Source: Cyanobacteriota bacterium (lineage in GTDB: Bacteria > Cyanobacteriota > Cyanobacteriia > PCC-6307 > Cyanobiaceae). Taken from it: DNA of 64,000 bases. Where the stretch lies: the NCBI GenBank assembly GCA_027620015.1, contig JAQCGH010000001.1:1-64000 (forward strand), read 5' to 3'. Below the pieces are notes generated by a model. That model made no database searches and was not told the DNA's origin. It worked only from the letters and a program-made list of their open reading frames with translations. Below, in pieces: positions 55,206 to 63,957 of this stretch. The translations under genes were made by a program, and so were the position numbers. Within the stretch, counting starts at the first letter, position 1. Every line of letters begins with the position of its first letter.

Positions 55206-56795
55206 ATGATGACTTACACGCTCACCACCCCCCTTTATTACGTAAACGACCGAGCCCATCTCGGCAGCGCATACACAACGATTGCCTGCGATGCGGTGGC
55301 TCGCCACCAACGGCTGAGGGGGGAGTCGGTCATGTTCGTCACAGGCTGCGATGAACATGGCCAGAAGATTCAGCGCACGGCCGAAGCTGCTGAACTCAGT
55401 CCGCAGGCTCATTGCGATCTAATCAGCGAGGGATATCGCGATCTTTGGAGCCGCTGGCAAATCAGCAACGACCGCTTTATCCGTACCACGGACCCCCGCC
55501 ACCAACAATTGGTGGCTCAATTTTTTGCACGAGTGCAAGCCAACGGTGACGTGGTGGAAGGACGACAGCAGGGATGGTATTGCGTTGCTTGTGAGGAATT
55601 CAAAGACGACGCACCTGGTAGTGAGGATCCCGAATGCCCTATTCATTTAAAGCCGCTGGAATGGCGTGATGAAGTTAATTTGTTTTTCCGCCTTTCCCGC
55701 TATCAGGCCCAGATCGAGGCCCTGATTCGTCAGCCGGGTTTCATTGCCCCCGCCAGCAGGCAGAAGGAGGTGCAAAACTTTGTAGCTCAGGGGCTGCGGG
55801 ATTTTTCAATCTCGCGAATCGACCTGCCATGGGGGATTCCGGTGCCCGGCCATGAAGGACATACTTTTTATGTATGGTTTGACGCCTTGCTCGGCTATCT
55901 CACCGCCCTGCTCGACCCGAACGAGCCAGTTGTCCTGGAGCAGGTGCTGGAGCGTGGTTGGCCGGCCCAGCTACATGTGATCGGTAAGGACATCCTGCGT
56001 TTCCATGCTGTTTATTGGCCTGCGATGCTGCTTTCTGCAGGGTTGCCGCTGCCAGAACGCGTGTTTGGCCACGGTTTCTTGACCCGCGAAGGCCAAAAAA
56101 TGGGCAAGTCACTCGGCAATGTGCTCAATCCTGAGGTACTTCTTGAGCGCTGCGGCCGCGATGCGGTGCGCTGGTATCTGCTCCGCGACATTCCCTTTGG
56201 CGAAGACGGTGATTTCCAGCAACAGCGCTTTACTGATCTAGTCAACAATGATTTAGCAAATACGATCGGCAACCTGCTGAACCGCACCTCTGCAATGGCA
56301 AGGCGCTGGTTTGCAGATTCTGTGCCCCCAGCTGGTGCCGCCGCCCAAGTCGATCACCCCCTTGCCGTTGCTGCCCTAGCTGCCGGTAAAAGTGTGAATG
56401 TGGCACTAACCGACTTTGACTTTCGTCGTGCCGCTGAAGCGGCCCTGCAGCTAGCCATTGCAGCTAATGGCTTTCTCAACGAACAGGCCCCATGGAAGCA
56501 AATGAAGCTTGAGGGTCAGGAGAGTTTGGTGGCAGAGGATCTTTATGCAGTCCTCGAGGCCACCCGCTGGGTAGCGGTATTGCTAGCTCCACTTCTGCCT
56601 GAGCTTTCTGTTCGGATGCTGGTACAGCTCGGCCAGGCACCATTTGACAGCGGTCCGCGGGCTCCTGCTTGCCCCCCTGGCAGCAATGCATGCCCTTGGT
56701 TGCTAGCTCAGCAATGGGGTCGGCTAGAGCCTGGACTTCCCCTGATTGAGCCGCAGCCTGTGATGTTGCGACTTGAGCTCGAGTCTCCTCTTTGA
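55206..56795 (+). CDS. metG: methionyl-tRNA synthetase
   Basis: 529 residues. The HIGH-type motif is HLGS in VNDRAHLGSAYTT, and KMGKS (QKMGKSLGN) is the KMSKS-type motif. A zinc knuckle begins WYCVACEEF, and ECPIH follows. The C-terminal tRNA-binding dimer domain found in some bacteria is missing, as is normal for cyanobacteria. It charges initiator and elongator tRNA-Met. It overlaps lptC by four bases. Confidence 0.96.
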   Translation: MMTYTLTTPLYYVNDRAHLGSAYTTIACDAVARHQRLRGESVMFVTGCDEHGQKIQRTAEAAELSPQAHCDLISEGYRDLWSRWQISNDRFIRTTDPRHQQLVAQFFARVQANGDVVEGRQQGWYCVACEEFKDDAPGSEDPECPIHLKPLEWRDEVNLFFRLSRYQAQIEALIRQPGFIAPASRQKEVQNFVAQGLRDFSISRIDLPWGIPVPGHEGHTFYVWFDALLGYLTALLDPNEPVVLEQVLERGWPAQLHVIGKDILRFHAVYWPAMLLSAGLPLPERVFGHGFLTREGQKMGKSLGNVLNPEVLLERCGRDAVRWYLLRDIPFGEDGDFQQQRFTDLVNNDLANTIGNLLNRTSAMARRWFADSVPPAGAAAQVDHPLAVAALAAGKSVNVALTDFDFRRAAEAALQLAIAANGFLNEQAPWKQMKLEGQESLVAEDLYAVLEATRWVAVLLAPLLPELSVRMLVQLGQAPFDSGPRAPACPPGSNACPWLLAQQWGRLEPGLPLIEPQPVMLRLELESPL

Positions 56796-57958
56796 CTATG
56801 ACCACTCGCCAGCAGTACTGCAAAACGCTGGCCTTGAGTCTTTTTGCTGTAACTAGCCTGCTAGTTGGGTGCAGCACCCAGGCGTCTAAAGAGGTGCCAG
56901 CCCAGCCGTTTGTTTTCCGCTCCCTAAACCTGCGCCAGAAGGATTCCAGCGGAAGGCTCCTTTGGGAATTAACCAGTCCGGAGGCACGCTACGACCTCGG
57001 TCGTCGTGTGGCCCAGGCCCGCGACCTGCGCGGCACCATTTATGCGAAGGGCCAACCCCTGTATCGAATAACGGCCAGCAGTGGCACCGTCATTAACGAT
57101 GGCGAAGTGGTGCAATTAGAGGGTCCGACCCGGCTGCAGAGATTTGGGCCCAACCCCCTTGTTGTTACCTCCACTCGTCTGCGTTGGTACCCCAAGCAGG
57201 AGCGCATGGAACTTGATCGCAGTCCACGCGCCTCCCAGGGGGAGTTGCTCGTCTCCGCTCGGCGTGCTCGGTTCTGGATCAAACAGGACAAGTTGGAATT
57301 GCGAGGTCTGCCCCTGTTGGAGAGTTCGCGAGCTGTCGGCTTGAAGCTGGCGCTCAGTTCTGCTGATTGGTTCCCAACGACTGGCCAACTGATCGGACGA
57401 GGGCCAGTTCGGGGCGAAAGGCGTTTAGCAGCTAATGGAGTACAAACACTTTCGGCGCCTTCCCTCAGCGCTAATTCACTGCTTCAGCTGATCGACCTCC
57501 AGGGGCCAGTTCAGCTGGTTGATCTCGGCCGCAAGGGACGTCTTGATGCCAGTAATACCCGCCTGGACTTGGTGCGGGAGCGCATCAGTAGTCCCCACCC
57601 CTTTAGGGCTGCGTTGGATCAATCCCGTCTAAGCGGTACTGGCTTTGAAACGGTTGGTACCGCTCCCACATTGGTGGTTCCGCTTGATTGCCGTCTAACC
57701 CAACCGACCGCCTCCCTTGTTGCAAATCGCTGCAGTTGGAATTGGCAAACCAATCAGATTGAGGCCCTTGGTGCCGTCGAGCTGCACCGCCGGGCTATTT
57801 CCCAGGTAACTCGCTCTCAGCGTATGCAGGGAGTACTTACCAAAGAGGGAATGACTGTATTCAAAGGTCCAGAGGCACGGGTGGAAACTCGGGTAACCCT
57901 GCCTCCTCGGGCCAGACAAGGTCTTGATTCGCGCAACCCTGCTCAATTCGCTCTCTAA
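56792..57958 (+). CDS. lptC: LptC-like LPS export protein
   Basis: 388 residues. Lipobox LLVGC after a hydrophobic segment implies a lipid-anchored periplasmic protein. The LptC/OstA-like beta strands are at FVFRSLNLRQKDSSGRLLWELTSPEARYD (residues 40-70) and continue through IYAKGQPLYRITASSGTVI. Cyanobacterial LptC is about twice the length of E. coli LptC; this fits. It bridges LptBFG and LptA in LPS transport. The last 98 bases overlap the opposite-strand CCB-like gene. Confidence 0.85.
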   Translation: MTMTTRQQYCKTLALSLFAVTSLLVGCSTQASKEVPAQPFVFRSLNLRQKDSSGRLLWELTSPEARYDLGRRVAQARDLRGTIYAKGQPLYRITASSGTVINDGEVVQLEGPTRLQRFGPNPLVVTSTRLRWYPKQERMELDRSPRASQGELLVSARRARFWIKQDKLELRGLPLLESSRAVGLKLALSSADWFPTTGQLIGRGPVRGERRLAANGVQTLSAPSLSANSLLQLIDLQGPVQLVDLGRKGRLDASNTRLDLVRERISSPHPFRAALDQSRLSGTGFETVGTAPTLVVPLDCRLTQPTASLVANRCSWNWQTNQIEALGAVELHRRAISQVTRSQRMQGVLTKEGMTVFKGPEARVETRVTLPPRARQGLDSRNPAQFAL

Positions 57959-58559
57959 GCCGCTGGGACCATCCCTCGAGCCAGGTCAAATCGCTGCGGC
58001 TAAAGCAGCGCGGCGACCAGCCTGCCAGCACTACCAATCCCCTTGAGTCAATTGGCTGAACCACCACGGCTGGCAAGCCTGGCAGCAAGCTGTCAAATTC
58101 AGCACGGCCTGGATAGAGGTTCAGATCTACAAGTGAAATAGGAGCCGCTTTTTCTAGGGCTCGTTGGCAGATTGGACCTGGTTCAAAGGGCACCTGAGCT
58201 AGAAGGCCGCGGCGCAGCAGGCATTTGTTTTGCCACATCACCACCACTGCAGCAGCTGGGGTTGCGGTTAACAACATCTGACTACCCCAGCCCAACTCCT
58301 CTGCTAGCGCCTCAGGCAGCCCATCTGCGAGCTCAAGCCCCTGCTCCCCTATGAGGTCCACCATGGGAGCCGCTTCAGGCAAGGCTCGGGTCCAAAGCAC
58401 ACCCACCAGCATCAAACTCACCGCCAGGAAGCTGGCCAATACGGCGGCCCGCTCGAGGGCTGGTTCGATGCTGGCCGCGGTTGTTTGATTCACAACCACA
58501 AGTACTAGAGAGACCACCCCAGACAGAAAACAGATCCTTGATGGTGCGGAAGAGGCCAT
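57861..58559 (-). CDS. cofactor assembly of complex C subunit B (CCB2/CCB4-like)
   Basis: 232 residues. Two N-terminal membrane helices (ICFLSGVVSLVLVVVNQ and AAVLASFLAVSLMLVGVLW) are followed by a soluble region with ELGWGSQMLLTATPAAAVVV, FEPGPICQRALEKA, YPGRAEFDSLLPGL and VVQPIDSRGLVVLAGWS, the pattern of the CCB2/CCB4 family. These act in covalent attachment of haem c-i to cytochrome b6 of the b6f complex. The last 33 codons overlap lptC on the other strand. ATG at 58559. Confidence 0.78.
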   Translation of the reverse strand: MASSAPSRICFLSGVVSLVLVVVNQTTAASIEPALERAAVLASFLAVSLMLVGVLWTRALPEAAPMVDLIGEQGLELADGLPEALAEELGWGSQMLLTATPAAAVVVMWQNKCLLRRGLLAQVPFEPGPICQRALEKAAPISLVDLNLYPGRAEFDSLLPGLPAVVVQPIDSRGLVVLAGWSPRCFSRSDLTWLEGWSQRLRERIEQGCANQDLVWPEEAGLPEFPPVPLDL

Positions 58560-58627
58560 GGCGGTTAATCAGGAAGCGACAGCTGGGCCCGCAGGCGGCA
58601 AACTAGATCCATGTTGGGCCTAAACCG

Positions 58628-59323
58628 TTGCCCCCTTCCCTGCGTCTATCCAGTCGGTTTCCCTTTTTAGGAGTTTTCACGGCCCTGTTTTTGGGCTTAA
58701 TAGCCACTTTGATGCCGTCCCCGGCACTGGCGATTTCCGCTAGTGGTCTTCCGGCCACCGCTCCCCCGGAACGCATTCTTGACACTGCAGATGTGCTGAG
58801 CCGAGCAGCCATCGGTGAACTCAGCAAAACCCTCGAAAGCTTTTCATCCGAGCGTGTGGATGCACACTTGATCACTGTTAACCGCCTTGACTATGGGCTC
58901 AGCTTGTCTCAGTTAGGCGATTCGGTTTTGGAGCGTTGGAAAGACTCTGTAGGAGAGCCCAACCAAGTGCTTTTTTTAATTGACAGCCAGACAAACATTG
59001 CGGCAGTGGTGACCTCACCAGGTCTCCTTACACAGCTTGATGCCAGCCTGCTGCGCAGCACAGCGCGAACCACCATGGTCCAACCGATCCGCGATGGCGG
59101 ACGCTACCGGCAGGGCAGCCTCGATGCCATGACTCGCCTTCTCACCGTTCTGCAGGGAGGAGAGGATCCTGGCGAACCAATAACCGCTGAGATTGTCAGT
59201 CAGCAAACAAATATACCAACGAAGGAGGAAACGCAGTCAAGCAATGCCTTCACCTGGATTGTGGTGCTTCTAACGGCTGGCACGATTGTTCCAATGCTCA
59301 CTTGGTGGGTCTTCTCGCGTTGA
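58628..59323 (+). CDS. Psb32-like TPM domain protein
   Basis: 231 residues from TTG at 58628. A signal or anchor segment (FLGVFTALFLGLIATLMPSPALA) precedes a TPM domain (residues about 45-190; RILDTADVLSRAAIGELSKTLESF), and a C-terminal membrane helix (FTWIVVLLTAGTIVPMLTWW) ends the protein. This is the layout of cyanobacterial Psb32, a photosystem II repair/protection factor in the thylakoid lumen. No better start than TTG is visible. The next gene, pxcA, starts within five bases of the stop. Confidence 0.85.
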   Translation: MPPSLRLSSRFPFLGVFTALFLGLIATLMPSPALAISASGLPATAPPERILDTADVLSRAAIGELSKTLESFSSERVDAHLITVNRLDYGLSLSQLGDSVLERWKDSVGEPNQVLFLIDSQTNIAAVVTSPGLLTQLDASLLRSTARTTMVQPIRDGGRYRQGSLDAMTRLLTVLQGGEDPGEPITAEIVSQQTNIPTKEETQSSNAFTWIVVLLTAGTIVPMLTWWVFSR

Positions 59324-59327
59324 TCAA

Positions 59328-60473
59328 ATGGCACTAACTAACTGGATGGGGGCTTTTGGCCGTGCCCAGGCGCTAGGCCTCAGTAATGTTCTGGAACGTG
59401 GTTATGAATCTGCTCTGCTAATCCAGAGTATTGAGCTGGAGCATTACAACGATCGTCCCGTACGTCCGGAATTGGACCTTCGTATTCCCCGGTCGGCCCA
59501 AGCCCAGTTACTGCGTCGTTTTCTAGCTGCTTTACAGGTCTGTCGACAGTCCCTACAGACTTTGCAGACACGCCGGGGCGAGCTGGCCGGTCAGGAAGTT
59601 CGTCAGTTTCAATTGATTGAGTATGTTGTTTCGCGCTACGAGTCAAGTAGGGATCCTCTGCCTGCAATTAGTCGCTCTCCGGAGGTGCTGCCACGCAGCC
59701 TGATAGGTGTTGTGGATCAGTTGCGGCGCCAGCTCGACCCTGAAGCAGAAGCAAATGTGGTGGCGGGTTTTCGCCGGCGCAGAGACACCACTTTGGTGGC
59801 ATTGCGCATCTTGCTATTGCTGATTTTGGTGCCGGTGCTCGTACAGCAGATCAGCCGCACCTATATGGTGTCACCACTGGTTGATCGCTTCGCTCCAGAC
59901 AACGCTTTTCTTACCTATCCAAAGCCAAAGCTTGAGGAGAAGGCCGTTGAGAAGTTGCGAATATTCCAGGCAGAAATCGAATTTGATGCTCTTTTAAAAG
60001 GCAATCCTCTACCAAGCCGTGAGGAGCTGCAGATGCAGCTTGCCAGCAAGGCTCAGCTGCTCAAGGAGGAGGCTGATCTGCAGAGCACTCAAGCTATTAA
60101 AAACGTTATTGCTGATCTTGGTGGTCTGGTTGGTTTTGTTTGTGTTTGCATCTTGGGTAGGCGCGATCTTCAGGTGCTGCGAGGTTTTCTCGATGAACTT
60201 GTATATGGATTGAGTGATAGCGCTAAAGCCTTCGGAATAATCTTATTTACAGATATTTTTGTTGGCTTTCACAGTCCTGAGGGCTGGACAGTGCTGCTCG
60301 ATGGGGTGGCTCAGCACTTAGGCTTACCTGCCCAAGAAAACTTCATATTGCTATTTATTGCCACCTTTCCGGTGGTTTTAGCGACTGTATTTAAGTACTG
60401 GATATTCCGCTATCTAAATCGTGTTTCACCGTCTTCTGTGGCAACCCTTCACAATATGAATGGTGGTGGTTGA
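59328..60473 (+). CDS. pxcA: proton extrusion protein PxcA (CemA)
   Basis: 381 residues from ATG at 59328. The N-terminal soluble half (LQTRRGELAGQEVRQFQLIEYVVSRYES) precedes four membrane helices, including LVALRILLLLILVPVLVQQ and NFILLFIATFPVVLATVFKYW, with the conserved GFHSPEGWTVLLD before the last. PxcA and chloroplast CemA promote light-induced proton and bicarbonate movements across the envelope. It overlaps cobU by 14 bases. Confidence 0.9.
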   Translation: MALTNWMGAFGRAQALGLSNVLERGYESALLIQSIELEHYNDRPVRPELDLRIPRSAQAQLLRRFLAALQVCRQSLQTLQTRRGELAGQEVRQFQLIEYVVSRYESSRDPLPAISRSPEVLPRSLIGVVDQLRRQLDPEAEANVVAGFRRRRDTTLVALRILLLLILVPVLVQQISRTYMVSPLVDRFAPDNAFLTYPKPKLEEKAVEKLRIFQAEIEFDALLKGNPLPSREELQMQLASKAQLLKEEADLQSTQAIKNVIADLGGLVGFVCVCILGRRDLQVLRGFLDELVYGLSDSAKAFGIILFTDIFVGFHSPEGWTVLLDGVAQHLGLPAQENFILLFIATFPVVLATVFKYWIFRYLNRVSPSSVATLHNMNGGG

Positions 60474-61023
60474 ATCCTGCCATTCACTCACCCTGGTGCT
60501 TGGCCCTGCCCGAAGCGGCAAGAGCCGCTGGGCTGAGCACCTCGCCATTCAGTCGGGTTTGCCGGTTACCTACCTGGCTACCGGACCTCAGCCAACCGCC
60601 GACGATGCAACATGGCTAGCCCGTGTTGAGGCACACGTAGTCAGACGTCCACCGCACTGGGGCTTCCTGGAGGTTGATAGCGCCCTAGCCGCCGCTCTCG
60701 ACACTCTTAGCCCTCCTGGCCTTGCTTTGGTTGATTCACTCGGCACCTGGGTCGCTGCTGGCCTCGACCTCGATTCTTCTGCCTGGCAACAACGCTGTAC
60801 AGAACTCCTTGAGAGCTTGCGTAATTGCAGGGTGACTGTGCTTTTAGTTAGCGAGCAAACTGGCTGGGGGGTGGTGCCGGCCACTGCGATCGGTGGACTG
60901 TTTCGTGATCGTCTTGGGTCATTGGAGCAACAGCTTGCCCCCTTCTGCGGTGCCATCTGGCTTGTGGTTGCAGGCCGTGCGCTCAATTTGACCAATCTGG
61001 GTCTTGCCATTCCAGCTACTTGA
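60460..61023 (+). CDS. cobU: adenosylcobinamide kinase/adenosylcobinamide-phosphate guanylyltransferase
   Basis: 187 residues. The P-loop GPARSGKS is at 15-22; YLATGPQPTADDATWLARVEAH, VDSLGTWVAAG and a final AGRALNLTNLG are CobU/CobP signatures. It phosphorylates adenosylcobinamide and adds GMP, preparing attachment of the lower ligand. This complements cobN and metH at 27-36 kb. ATG at 60460 or a later GTG. Overlaps pxcA and trmL. Confidence 0.93.
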   Translation: MVVVESCHSLTLVLGPARSGKSRWAEHLAIQSGLPVTYLATGPQPTADDATWLARVEAHVVRRPPHWGFLEVDSALAAALDTLSPPGLALVDSLGTWVAAGLDLDSSAWQQRCTELLESLRNCRVTVLLVSEQTGWGVVPATAIGGLFRDRLGSLEQQLAPFCGAIWLVVAGRALNLTNLGLAIPAT

Positions 61024-61505
61024 TCGTGCCCCGGATCGTTTTGTTTCAGCCCCAAATTCCACCCAACACAGGCAATGTGGCTCGCACCTGTGCGGCTACC
61101 GGTACGGAACTGCACTTGGTTGAACCCCTTGGCTTCCAAATAAATGATCGCCAGCTCAAGCGCGCTGGCCTCGACTATTGGCCCTTGGTGTCCCTACAGC
61201 GACATGCTGACTGGTCAGCCTTTGCTAATCAGCGTGTTAGTAGCGGCGGGCGGCTGATCGCCCTTAGTAGCCATGCCTGTCAGGCGTACACCAGTTGGCA
61301 ATTTGATCAAGATGACTGGCTGCTGTTTGGCCGCGAAACCGATGGCTTGCCAGCAGATGTGCTCGCCTCGGCCGATGCGACCCTCACGATTCCAATGTCA
61401 GGCGCAAGGCGACTCCAGCAAGACGGAGTTCGCAGCCTCAATCTCTCCGTATCGGTTGGGGTTGTGTTGTTTGAGGCGCTTCGACAACAGAATTTGCTGA
61501 CATAG
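61020..61505 (+). CDS. trmL: tRNA (cytidine(34)-2'-O)-methyltransferase
   Basis: 161 residues of the SPOUT (knotted) methyltransferases: RIVLFQPQIPPNTGNVARTCAA at the start, LFGRETDGLP, and RSLNLSVSVGVVLFE forming the SAM-binding knot. It methylates the 2'-O of the wobble base in tRNA-Leu isoacceptors. TTG at 61020 overlaps the cobU stop; GTG at 61026 also gives a proper N terminus. Confidence 0.92.
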   Translation: MIVPRIVLFQPQIPPNTGNVARTCAATGTELHLVEPLGFQINDRQLKRAGLDYWPLVSLQRHADWSAFANQRVSSGGRLIALSSHACQAYTSWQFDQDDWLLFGRETDGLPADVLASADATLTIPMSGARRLQQDGVRSLNLSVSVGVVLFEALRQQNLLT

Positions 61506-61655
61506 TCGTGATCCATTGCAATGACCGGGATCTAGGCTTCCCAATTGTGCTTGGTGTCCAGGCGCCACTTGTTTCAGAGAGCCTCGTCAGCTACTGTCTG
61601 CCCGAATTGGGGATCTCGGCTTCTCCACAGATTTTTGTATTACAGAAAGAAATGC

Positions 61656-62678
61656 ATGAAGCCTTTGCAAACGACTCTGCGACTCTTGATCCCCTGCTTC
61701 ATTGCTCTGCCGGCATTCGTTGCAGCCCTTGATCCCGCCGATATCGAGAAGGCTTCTATTGATTCGTTAATCGCTGCTCTACCTGCCCCCAGCAGCGACA
61801 AGATCTGGGTCAAGGTGCGTCGGCCCATAAGCGTTGAAGAGCTATCCAAAACCCTCAGTCTTGATGAAGAGCGTCTTGCAGTACTCAACGACGTCAACGA
61901 AGACCACTTTTTCCGACAAGGCGACTGGCTAGTTGTTCCTACCCAGCAATCCAGGCAGATCAATCAGCTGGCAGCGATTGATACCAGCGAGCTTCGCCGC
62001 ACTCCTCCGCTCCATTCCCTGCCACCAGTTGAGGATCGCGCCGTCATCCGCATTGGAGACACGGTAAAAAAGATTGCTCAGCGCTACGGGTTGACCCTTC
62101 AAGAGCTGGTGCGTCTGAATCCTGGCATCGAAACCGCAAGGCTGGTGGTGGGTAGCCAGGTAAGGCTCGCCCAGGCGTCCTCTGGGCGCACGCGCATGGT
62201 GCTGGGACTAAAGCCAATATCTAGCGGAGGTATCAGCTGGCCAGAGCTACCTGGTTTTGATGAGCTCAACAAGCCTTTTGACGGTCCCAGCTCTTCCCAG
62301 GGCTGGATCTGGCCAACTAAGGGAGTTTTTACATCTGGATACGGATGGAGATGGGGCCGCATTCACAAGGGCATTGATGTTGCAAATAACGTCGGGACAC
62401 CGATAGTGGCTGCTAAGGCTGGTCGAGTGCTGTTTTCGGGCTGGCACGATGGTGGCTACGGTTATTTAGTAACCCTGGCCCATGCAGATGGCAGCCGTTC
62501 CTTGTATGGGCACAACAGTCGCCTGATGGTCCGGGTTGGACAAGATGTTGAACAGGGTTCGTTGATTTCCCATATGGGTAGTACTGGCCGAAGTACAGGC
62601 CCTCACCTCCACTTCGAGGTCCACCCACCCAGCGCCGGTGCTGCGAACCCCCTGCAGTTCCTACCACCTAGGGCCTGA
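61656..62678 (+). CDS. LysM and M23 family metallopeptidase
   Basis: 340 residues from ATG at 61656. Signal peptide (LRLLIPCFIALPAFVAA), an N-terminal region (about 45-90) that looks like a degenerate LysM, a clear LysM near 125-170 (IRIGDTVKKIAQRYGLTLQELVRLNPGI), then the M23 catalytic domain: HKGIDVA gives the first zinc ligands, and HLHFE the last. It should cut peptidoglycan peptides, or activate amidases, in the periplasm. Followed after 14 bases by a tRNA gene. Confidence 0.9.
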   Translation: MKPLQTTLRLLIPCFIALPAFVAALDPADIEKASIDSLIAALPAPSSDKIWVKVRRPISVEELSKTLSLDEERLAVLNDVNEDHFFRQGDWLVVPTQQSRQINQLAAIDTSELRRTPPLHSLPPVEDRAVIRIGDTVKKIAQRYGLTLQELVRLNPGIETARLVVGSQVRLAQASSGRTRMVLGLKPISSGGISWPELPGFDELNKPFDGPSSSQGWIWPTKGVFTSGYGWRWGRIHKGIDVANNVGTPIVAAKAGRVLFSGWHDGGYGYLVTLAHADGSRSLYGHNSRLMVRVGQDVEQGSLISHMGSTGRSTGPHLHFEVHPPSAGAANPLQFLPPRA

Positions 62679-62692
62679 TAAGCTCATTACAC

Positions 62693-62766
62693 GGCTCGGT
62701 AGCTCAGCTGGTTAGAGCGTGGGATTCATAACCCCAAGGTCGGGAGTTCAAGTCTCCCCCGAGCCA
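62693..62766 (+). tRNA. tRNA-Met (CAT), elongator type
   Basis: A 74-base cloverleaf: acceptor GGCTCGG/CCGAGCC, D stem GCTC/GAGC, anticodon loop TTCATAA, T arm GGGAG-TTCAAGT-CTCCC and discriminator A. CCA is not encoded. Lack of the initiator C1-A72 mismatch and of three GC pairs beside the loop argues against fMet; a lysidine-modified tRNA-Ile2 is not excluded. The pair next to the loop is A31-C39, a mismatch. Confidence 0.95.
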
Positions 62767-62789
62767 TTTTAATTGGACATCAACTTAAA

Positions 62790-62819
62790 TTGATTTTACT
62801 TATTGGCTTTCTATATAAT
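62790..62819 (+). promoter_or_regulatory. possible sigma-70-type promoter
   Basis: TTGATT at 62790-62795 and TATAAT at 62814-62819 are 18 bases apart. It points rightward into the antisense side of the small gene at 62904-63155 and, further on, the peroxiredoxin. No transcript evidence. Confidence 0.3.
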
Positions 62820-62903
62820 TTAGTCGATTGATGTGCCTCTTTCAGAAAGACAATATTCACTATTTTGTTCTCACATGATTCTGCATACCAGATCAAGCTC
62901 TGG

Positions 62904-63155
62904 CTATTGAACAACTGGTGATGCCGGTGAGACGACAGCGTTTATGGCAGCACTACCCCTGCGTCCACGGCCATAATTCTGAGATCGTCCCTCAATTGCC
63001 CGAATCAAGGACTTGCTCCGGTTGACCTCTCCAATGCTCTCGCCTTCCTTCGGCCTTACTAAAGGGTTGCTCCTTAGCTCAGAGCGCAGCTGGCTGAGCA
63101 AACGGAAATGGCCTGTCGTGTTGTATCTACGCAGCACATTCTGGTCCCAGGCCAT
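62904..63155 (-). CDS. conserved small hypothetical protein
   Basis: 83 residues from ATG at 63155. The Shine-Dalgarno-like GGAGGA six bases upstream decides the start over earlier ATGs at 63161, 63176 and 63179. The sequence MAWDQNVLRRYNTTGHFRLL and LRSNPLVRPKEGESI look conserved; the C terminus is basic and Gly/Arg-containing (NYGRGRRG). A nucleic-acid-binding role is possible but not shown. Confidence 0.7.
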   Translation of the reverse strand: MAWDQNVLRRYNTTGHFRLLSQLRSELRSNPLVRPKEGESIGEVNRSKSLIRAIEGRSQNYGRGRRGSAAINAVVSPASPVVQ

Positions 63156-63240
63156 CGTCATTCCTCCAATAGACATCATCTAACGACAGCCTATGCCTCC
63201 GTCAGCCGTATCATGTGTTAAATTATTAAGGACAACTGGT

Positions 63241-63278
63241 AGTCGATTCGACTTTGGACTGAAGTCCCCATTGTACAA
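63241..63278. promoter_or_regulatory. cluster of three palindromes upstream of peroxiredoxin
   Basis: AGTCGATTCGACT (63241-63253) is a perfect 6-1-6 inverted repeat; GGACT-GA-AGTCC (63256-63267) is a second; TTGTACAA (63271-63278) is an 8-base palindrome. They occupy positions -60 to -23 relative to the start codon. They may be operator sites for a redox or metal regulator; the regulator is unknown. Confidence 0.35.
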
Positions 63279-63300
63279 ATTCCTTACATACCCATAAAAC

Positions 63301-63891
63301 ATGTCTCGGCTAGTCGGCCTGAAAGCTCCAGAATTCACAGCCACTGCTGTGGTCGATCAGGAATTCAAGGAAATCAGTCTTTCGCAGTACCGCGGCAAAT
63401 ACGTGGTGCTTTTCTTTTATCCACTCGATTTTACCTTCGTCTGTCCAACTGAAATCGTCGCTTTCTCCGAACGCTACAGCGACTTCTCCAGTCGTAACTG
63501 TGAGGTTCTGGGTGTTTCGGTAGACAGCCAGTTCAGCCACCTCGCCTGGGTTCAGACGGATCGAAAGGACGGTGGTATCGGCGATATCTCCTATCCTCTA
63601 ATTGCAGACCTCAAGAAAGATATAGCCAGCTCTTACGAAGTTCTCGATGAACAGGCAGGTGTCGCCTTGCGCGGTCTTTTTATCATTGACCCCGACGGAG
63701 TGGTTATGCAAAGTACGATCAACAATCTTCCCGTTGGTCGCAGTGTGGATGAAACCCTTCGTCTACTTCAGGCTTTCCAGCACATTCGTAACAACCCTGA
63801 TGAAGTCTGCCCAGCAAACTGGAACCCAGGTGACAGGACAATGAATCCTGATCCCGTTAAAAGCAAGGAGTTCTTCGCAGCAGTTAACTGA
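63301..63891 (+). CDS. typical 2-Cys peroxiredoxin
   Basis: 196 residues. Peroxidatic C48 lies in [13 protein letters not shown], resolving C170 in [14 protein letters not shown] at 91-94 and a C-terminal EFFAAVN correspond to the GGLG/YF features tied to over-oxidation sensitivity. It reduces H2O2 and organic peroxides using thioredoxin. Palindromes lie upstream and a strong terminator downstream, so it is a single-gene unit. Confidence 0.96.
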   Translation: MSRLVGLKAPEFTATAVVDQEFKEISLSQYRGKYVVLFFYPLDFTFVCPTEIVAFSERYSDFSSRNCEVLGVSVDSQFSHLAWVQTDRKDGGIGDISYPLIADLKKDIASSYEVLDEQAGVALRGLFIIDPDGVVMQSTINNLPVGRSVDETLRLLQAFQHIRNNPDEVCPANWNPGDRTMNPDPVKSKEFFAAVN

Positions 63892-63934
63892 TTCCGTTTT
63901 GGGACAATCTTGGTTGATTCTCACTAAATAAATC

Positions 63935-63957
63935 AAGGGGGCATTGGCCCCCTTTTT
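63935..63957 (+). terminator. rho-independent terminator of peroxiredoxin gene
   Basis: AAGGGGGC (63935-63942) and GCCCCCTT (63947-63954) pair over eight bases with loop ATTG, overlapping and followed by TTTTT. Confidence 0.88.
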
